Below, piece by piece: positions 59,901 through 64,000 of a stretch of 64,000 nucleotides of DNA (positions within the stretch are counted from its first letter, which is position 1; the number at the start of each line of letters is the position of its first letter). A program made the translations under genes and the position numbers. Under the pieces are notes generated by a model. It ran no database searches. It was not told where the DNA came from and saw nothing but the letters and a program-made list of their open reading frames with translations. Origin of the DNA: Arenicola marina (lineage: Eukaryota > Annelida > Polychaeta > Arenicolidae); assembly GCA_964019135.1 (NCBI GenBank), contig OZ025255.1, forward strand, positions 124,001 through 188,000, given 5' to 3'.

Positions 59901-62900
59901 CGCCGGGTGAAGGCGGGGATGTTCCGCCGGGTGAAGGCGGGGATGTTCCGCCGGGTGAAGGCGGGGGTGTTCCGCCGGGTGAAGGCGGGGGTGTTCCGCC
60001 GGGTGAAGGCGGGGGTGTTCCGCCGGGTAAAGGCGGGGATGTTCCGGCGGGTGAAGGCGGGGATGTTCCGCCGGGTGAAGGCGGGGATGTTCCGCCGGGT
60101 GAAGGCGGGGATGTTCCGCCGGGTGAAGGCGGGGATGTTCCGGCGGGTAAAGGCAGGGGTGTTCCGCCGGGTGAAGGCGGGGATGTTCCGCCGGGTGAAG
60201 GCGGGGATGTTCTGGCGGGTGAAGGCGGGGGTGTTCCGCCGGGTGAAGGCGGGGATGTTCCGCCGGGTAAAGGAGGGGGTGTTCCGCCGGGTGAAGGCGG
60301 GGATGTTCCGCCGGGTGAAGGCGGGGATGTTCCGGCGGGTGAAGACGGGGGTGTTCCGCCGGGTGAAGGCGGGGATGTTCCGGCGGGTGAAGGCGGGGAT
60401 GTTCCGCCGGGTGAAGGCGGGGATGTTCCGGCGGGTGAAGGCGGGGATGTTCCGCCGGGTGAAGGCGGGGGTGTTCCGCCGGGTGAAGGCGGGGATGTTC
60501 CGCCGGGTGAAGGCGGGGATGTTCCACCGGGTGAAGGCGGGGATGTTCAGCTGGGTTAAGGCGGGAGTGTTCCGCCGGGTGAAGGCGGGGATGTTCCGCC
60601 GGGTAAAGGCGGGGGTGTTCCGCCGGGTGAAGGCGGGGATGTTCCGCCGGGTGAAGGTGGGGATGTTCCGGCGGGTGAAGGCGGGGGTGTTCCGCCGGGT
60701 GCAGGCGGGGATGTTCCGCCGGGTAAAGGCGGGGGTGTTCCGCCGGGTGAAGGCGGGATGTTCCGCCGGGTGAAGGCGGGGATGTTCCGGCGGGTGAAGG
60801 CGGGGGTGTTCCGCCGGGTGAAGGCGGGGATGTTCCGCCGGGTGAAGGCGGGGATGTTCCGCCGGGTGAAGGCGGGGGTGTTCAGCCGGGTTAAGGCGGG
60901 GGTGTTCCGCCGGGTGAAGGCGGGGATGTTCCGCCGGGTGAAGGCGGGGATGTTCCGGCGGGTGAAGGCGGGCGTGTTCCGCCGGGTGAAGGCGGGGGTG
61001 TTCCGCCGGGTGACGGCGGGGATGTTCCGCCGGGTGAAGGCGGGGATGTTCCGCCGGGTGAAGGCGGGGATGTTCCGCCGGGTGAAGGCGGGGATGTCCC
61101 GCCGGGTGAAGGCGGGGATGTTCCGGCGGGTGAAGGCGGGGGTGTTCCGCCGGGTGATGGCGGGGGTGTTCCGCCGGGTGAAGGCGGGGATGTTCCGCCG
61201 GTAAAGGCGGGGATGTTCCGGCGGGTGAAGGCGCGGATGTTCCGCCGGGTGAAGGCGGGGATGTTCCGGCGGGTGAAGGCGGGGGTGTTCCGCCGGGTGA
61301 AGGCGGGGATGTTCCGCCGGGTGAAGGCGGGATGTTCCGCCGGGTGAAGGCGGGGATGTTCCGGCGGGTGAAGGCGGGGGTGTTCCGCCGGGTGAAGGCG
61401 GGGATGTTCCGCCGGGTGAAGGCGGGGATGTTCCGCCGGGTGAAGGCGGGGGTGTTCAGCCGGGTTAAGGCGGGGGTGTTCCGCCGGGTGAAGGCGGGGA
61501 TGTTCCGCCGGGTGAAGGCGGGGATGTTCCGGCGGGTGAAGGCGGGCGTGTTCCGCCGGGTGAAGGCGGGGGTGTTCCGCCGGGTGACGGCGGGGATGTT
61601 CCGCCGGGTGAAGGCGGGGATGTTCCGCCGGGTGAAGGCGGGGATGTTCCGCCGGGTGAAGGCGGGGATGTCCCGCCGGGTGAAGGCGGGGATGTTCCGG
61701 CGGGTGAAGGCGGGGGTGTGCCGCCGGGTAAAGGCGGGGAGGTTCCTCCGGGTGAAGGCGGGGATGTTCCGCCGGGTAAAGGCGGGGATGTTCCGCCGGG
61801 TGAAGGCGGAGATGTTCCGCCGGGTAAAGGCGGGGGTGTTCCGCCGGGTGAAGGCGGGGAGGTTCCTCCGGGTGAAGGCGGCGGTGTTCCGCCGGGTGAA
61901 GGCGGGGGTGTTCCGCCGGGTGAAGGCGGGGATGTTCCGGCGGGTGAAGGCGGGGATGTTCCGGCGGGTGAAGGCGGGGGTGTTCCGCCGGGTGAAGGCG
62001 CTGGTGTTCCGCCGGGTGAAGGCGGGGATGTTCCGCCGGGTGAAGGCGGGGATGTTCCGCCGGGTGAAGGCGGGGATGTTCCGGCGGGTGAAGGCGGGCG
62101 TGTTCCGCCGGGTGAAGGCGGGGGTGTTCCGCCGGGTGACGGCGGGGATGTTCCGCCGGGTGAAGGCGGGGATGTTCCGCCGGGTGAAGGCGGGGATGTT
62201 CCGCCGGGTGAAGGCGGGGATGTCCCGCCGGGTGAAGGCGGGGATGTTCCGGCGGGTGAAGGCGGGGGTGTTCCGCCGGGTGATGGCGGGGGTGTTCCGC
62301 CGGGTGAAGGCGGGGATGTTCCGCCGGTAAAGGCGGGGATGTTCCGGCGGGTGAAGGCGGGGATGTTCCGCCGGGTGAAGGCGGGGATGTTCCGGCGGGT
62401 GAAGGCGGGGGTGTTCCGCCGGGTGAAGGCGGGGATGTTCCGCCGGGTGAAGGCGGGATGTTCCGCCGGGTGAAGGCGGGGATGTTCCGGCGGGTGAAGG
62501 CGGGGGTGTTCCGCCGGGTGAAGGCGGGGATGTTCCGCCGGGTGAAGGCGGGGATGTTCCGCCGGGTGAAGGCGGGGGTGTTCAGCCGGGTTAAGGCGGG
62601 GATGTTCCGCCGGGTGAAGGCGGGGATGTTCCGGCGGGTGAAGGCGGGCGTGTTCCGCCGGGTGAAGGCGGGGGTGTTCCGCCGGGTGACGGCGGGGATG
62701 TTCCGCCGGGTGAAGGCGGGGATGTTCCGCCGGGTGAAGGCGGGGATGTTCCGCCGGGTGAAGGCGGGGATGTCCCGCCGGGTGAAGGCGGGGATGTTCC
62801 GCCGGGTGAAGGCGGGGGTGTTCAGCCGGGTTAAGGCGGGGGTGTTCCGCCGGGTGAAGGCGGGGATGTTCCGCCGGGTGAAGGCGGGGATTTTCCGGCG

Positions 62901-64000
62901 GGTGAAGGCGGGCGTGTTCCGCCGGGTGAAGGCGGGGGTGTTCCGCCGGGTGACGGCGGGGATGTTCCGCCGGGTGAAGGCGGGGATGTTCCGCCGGGTG
63001 AAGGCGGGGATGTTCCGCCGGGTGAAGGCGGGGATGTCCCGCCGGGTGAAGGCGGGGATGTTCCGGCGGGTGAAGGCGGGGGTGTTCCGCCGGGTGATGG
63101 CGGGGGTGTTCCGCCGGGTGAAGGCGGGGATGTTCCGCCGGTAAAGGCGGGGATGTTCCGGCGGTTGAAGGCGCGGATGTTCCGCCGGGTGAAGGCGGGG
63201 ATGTTCCGCCGGGTGAAGGCGGGGATGTTCCGCCGGGTGAAGGCGGGGGTGTTCAGCCGGGTTAAGGCGGGGGTGTTCCGCCGGGTGAAGGCGGGGATGT
63301 TCCGCCGGGTGAAGGCGGGGATGTTCCGGCGGGTGAAGGCGGGCGTGTTCCGCCGGGTGAAGGCGGGGGTGTTCCGCCGGGTGACGGCGGGGATGTTCCG
63401 CCGGGTGAAGGCGGGGATGTTCCGCCGGGTGAAGGCGGGGATGTTCCGCCGGGTGAAGGCGGGGATGTCCCGCCGGGTGAAGGCGGGGATGTTCCGGCGG
63501 GTGAAGGCGGGGGTGTGCCGCCGGGTAAAGGCGGGGAGGTTCCTCCGGGTGAAGGCGGGGATGTTCCGCCGGGTAAAGGCGGGGATGTTCCGCCGGGTGA
63601 AGGCGGAGATGTTCCGCCGGGTAAAGGCGGGGGTGTTCCGCCGGGTGAAGGCGGGGAGGTTCCTCCGGGTGAAGGCGGCGGTGTTCCGCCGGGTGAAGGC
63701 GGGGGTGTTCCGCCGGGTGAAGGCGGGGATGTTCCGGCGGGTGAAGGCGGGGATGTTCCGGCGGGTGAAGGCGGGGGTGTTCCGCCGGGTGAAGGCGCTG
63801 GTGTTCCGCCGGGTGAAGGCGGGGATGTTCCGCCGGGTGAAGGCGGGGATGTTCCGCCGGGTGAAGGCGGGGATGTTCCGGCGGGTGAAGGCGGGCGTGT
63901 TCCGCCGGGTGAAGGCGGGGGTGTTCCGCCGGGTGACGGCGGGGATGTTCCGCCGGGTGAAGGCGGGGATGTTCCGCCGGGTGAAGGCGGGGATGTTCCG
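56923..64000 (+). repeat. Right-end type II block with 455-bp and 3,332-bp offset copies
   Basis: Openings at 56,923 and 57,378 are 455 bases apart (19 units less one). Segment 57,910-59,108 recurs at about 61,242-62,440, offset 3,332 bases (139 units less four), and appears identical over most of its length. It includes GTGTGCCGCC, GGAGGTTCCTCC, GGCGGAGATG, GGCGGCGGTG and a unique GGCGCTGGTG unit (58,665 and 61,997). A third partial copy with the same GGCGCTGGTG unit at 63,794 runs off the window end. Shortened GCCGGTAAAGG units lie near 57,866, 58,991, 61,197, 62,325 and 63,138. GTTCTGGCGG units at 59,562 and 60,210 and one CAGCTG unit near 60,546 link it to the preceding block. Confidence 0.85.

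Larger units (their letters stand above)
2263..60563 (+). repeat. CAGCTG marker unit family (about 23 copies)
   Basis: This unit reads GTTCAGCTGGGTTAAGGC and is followed by a linker with GGGAGT in place of the usual form. Relative to consensus it carries linked changes at positions 7 (C to A), 9-10 and 15 (G to T), plus the downstream linker change, and these are almost always inherited together. Copies lie near 2,263, 3,152, 4,904, 5,771, 6,680, 11,692, 12,579, 14,116, 15,003, 16,514, 17,951, 19,490, 25,267, 26,224, 27,089, 28,097, 28,960, 41,695, 41,935, 42,534, 44,571, 56,159 and 60,546. Most copies are preceded by a CCACCGGG unit. CAGCTG is a palindrome (an E-box core and a PvuII site), absent from the consensus unit. 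Confidence 0.85.
960..62470 (+). repeat. 23-bp units that phase-shift the array
   Basis: Two classes of one-base-short units recur. GCGGGGTGTTCC lies at about 960, 1,824, 4,467, 6,410, 10,173, 11,228, 13,677, 15,716, 17,203, 18,642, 23,248, 24,562, 24,827, 25,786, 27,657, 30,799, 33,365 and 35,308, only in the left 36 kb. GCGGGATGTTCC lies at about 7,273, 8,831, 21,281, 35,931, 37,346, 40,417, 47,299, 50,682, 52,025, 56,920, 57,375, 57,997, 60,755, 61,329 and 62,455. Each sits at the start of a higher-order copy, so they are inherited as block boundaries and are not scattered errors. They explain why duplication offsets are usually multiples of 24 less a few bases. Confidence 0.85.
463..63270 (+). 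repeat. CAGCCG marker unit family (about 40 copies, plus 4 CCGCG variants)
   Basis: This unit reads GTTCAGCCGGGTTAAGGC, with linked C7A and G15T changes. It is scattered in the left third (about 463, 8,335, 9,749, 22,151 and 24,132) and dense from 30 kb to the right end, with steps of about 200-1,500 bases. Four copies carry an additional change, GTTCAGCCGCGTTAAGG, near 21,240, 33,948, 35,890 and 37,308. The marker places a TAA in the GAT-GTT-CCG reading frame but is silent for the stop state of the ATG-TTC-CGC frame. Confidence 0.85.
1..64000 (+). repeat. 24-bp tandem repeat megasatellite filling the window
   Basis: Every part of the window reads as the same 24-base unit in one orientation, about 2,660 copies: core GTTCCGCCGGGTGAAGGC plus a linker of four G, then A or G, then T. 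With the A of the linker as position 1, the common variants are A1G, C9G and G15A. All other changes are rarer and recur as linked markers. The consensus unit has 12 G, 5 C, 4 T and 3 A, so it is about 71% GC with a strong G excess on this strand and three CpG per unit. No flanking unique sequence is present at either edge, so the array is truncated by the window and not by biology. No inverted block was seen. Long single-unit arrays of this kind are known from eukaryotic satellite DNA. The species and locus cannot be read from the sequence, and no function is assigned. Confidence 0.98.
1..64000. other. Per-unit hairpin potential and G-rich strand
   Basis: In the consensus unit CCGCC (positions 6-10) is the exact reverse complement of GGCGG (18-22), giving a five-base-pair stem with a seven-base loop (GGGTGAA) in either strand, about once per unit. 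The common C9G variant puts a G-G mismatch in the middle of this stem. The + strand has two runs of three or more G per unit (positions 11-13 and 21-24), separated alternately by 7 and about 10 bases. G-quadruplex formation is thus possible but needs longer loops than the usual 1-7 base definition. The structures are inferred from sequence only. Confidence 0.6.

Noticed and set aside
1-64000. Dozens of long open reading frames on both strands (up to more than 2,200 codons) encoding octapeptide repeats
   Set aside because: A 24-base unit is eight codons, so any frame without a stop in one unit stays open through the array. The frames overlap each other on both strands, break only at length-variant units, have no non-repeat domain, signal peptide or flanking sequence, and show no intron or promoter signs. 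I call no coding gene.
1-64000. Ice-nucleation-type or collagen-like repeat protein
   Set aside because: Bacterial ice-nucleation genes also use 24-base repeats, but their octapeptide contains AGYGST-type residues, which no frame here gives. The PPGEGG frame lacks the strict Gly-X-Y period of collagen and is interrupted by TAA at every GTTAAGG marker unit.
1-64000. CRISPR array
   Set aside because: Direct repeats of CRISPR type are separated by unique spacers. Here repeats abut with no spacers, and no cas-like gene is present.
1-64000. Telomere repeat or subtelomere
   Set aside because: The unit is G-rich on one strand but is not TTAGGG-like or any known telomere repeat, and no telomeric tract or subtelomeric gene is seen. 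The chromosomal position stays unknown.
1-64000. NF-kappa-B-like sites (GGGATGTTCC, GGGGTGTTCC) in almost every unit
   Set aside because: They fit only the loosest form, GGGRNNYYCC, and fail the stricter form with A/T at the sixth position. A match in every unit is a property of the consensus and is no evidence of binding.
1-64000. Canonical G-quadruplex arrays
   Set aside because: G-runs of three or more are alternately 7 and about 10 bases apart, outside the usual 1-7 base loops. Only long-loop quadruplexes are possible, so no specific site is annotated.
1-64000. Transposon, retroelement or other mobile element inside the array
   Set aside because: No stretch departs from the 24-base unit for more than a few bases, so there is no room for an inserted element, terminal repeat or target-site duplication.
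1-64000. Inverted segments of the array
   Set aside because: Reading both strands across the window, every unit has the G-rich strand on top. No switch to the reverse complement was seen.

Overview
The whole 64,000-base window is one uninterrupted, head-to-tail tandem array of a 24-base, GC-rich, strand-asymmetric repeat: roughly 2,660 copies, all in the same orientation. The unit is the 18-base core GTTCCGCCGGGTGAAGGC followed by a six-base G-rich linker (four G, then A or G, then T). The array runs off both ends of the window, so its true size exceeds 64 kb. I see no gene, RNA gene, transposon, CRISPR array, telomere repeat or unique sequence anywhere in it.

Tandem arrays of short units this long are a feature of eukaryotic nuclear genomes (satellite or 'megasatellite' DNA in heterochromatin, centromeric, subtelomeric or sex/micro-chromosome regions). 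The sequence alone does not identify the species or the chromosomal position. About 71% GC, about three CpG per unit and a strong excess of G over C on the + strand are its main compositional traits. I number the unit from the A of the linker (ATG = 1-3). Three sites vary commonly: A/G at 1, C/G at 9 and G/A at 15. Rarer changes act as private markers that reveal layered higher-order repeats.

Layout. 1-1,826: segment with diverged sister copies near 9.75-10.7 kb and 22.5-23.5 kb. 1,827-7,275, 11,231-20,180 and 24,581-29,411: 'type I' higher-order repeats, marked by a CAGCTG-bearing unit, a GTGATAGCGG unit, a GATCTTCC unit and a 23-base unit reading GCGGGGTGTTCC. 7,276-9,744, 21,284-22,549 and 35,934 to the right end: 'type II' higher-order repeats, marked by GCGAGGATGTTTCGCC, GTGATGGCGG and GTGACGGCGG units and a 23-base unit reading GCGGGATGTTCC. 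29,412-35,933 is a transition between the families. Several recent direct duplications are visible, for example 1,871, 2,566, 1,943, 624, 2,037, 3,383 and 3,332 bases apart, most of them whole multiples of 24 less one to four bases.

A zone at about 23.5-24.6 kb carries an unusually dense cluster of single-base insertions and deletions. It is either a decayed junction or a poorly polished assembly join. Very long open reading frames exist in both strands only because 24 is divisible by three; I call none of them a gene.
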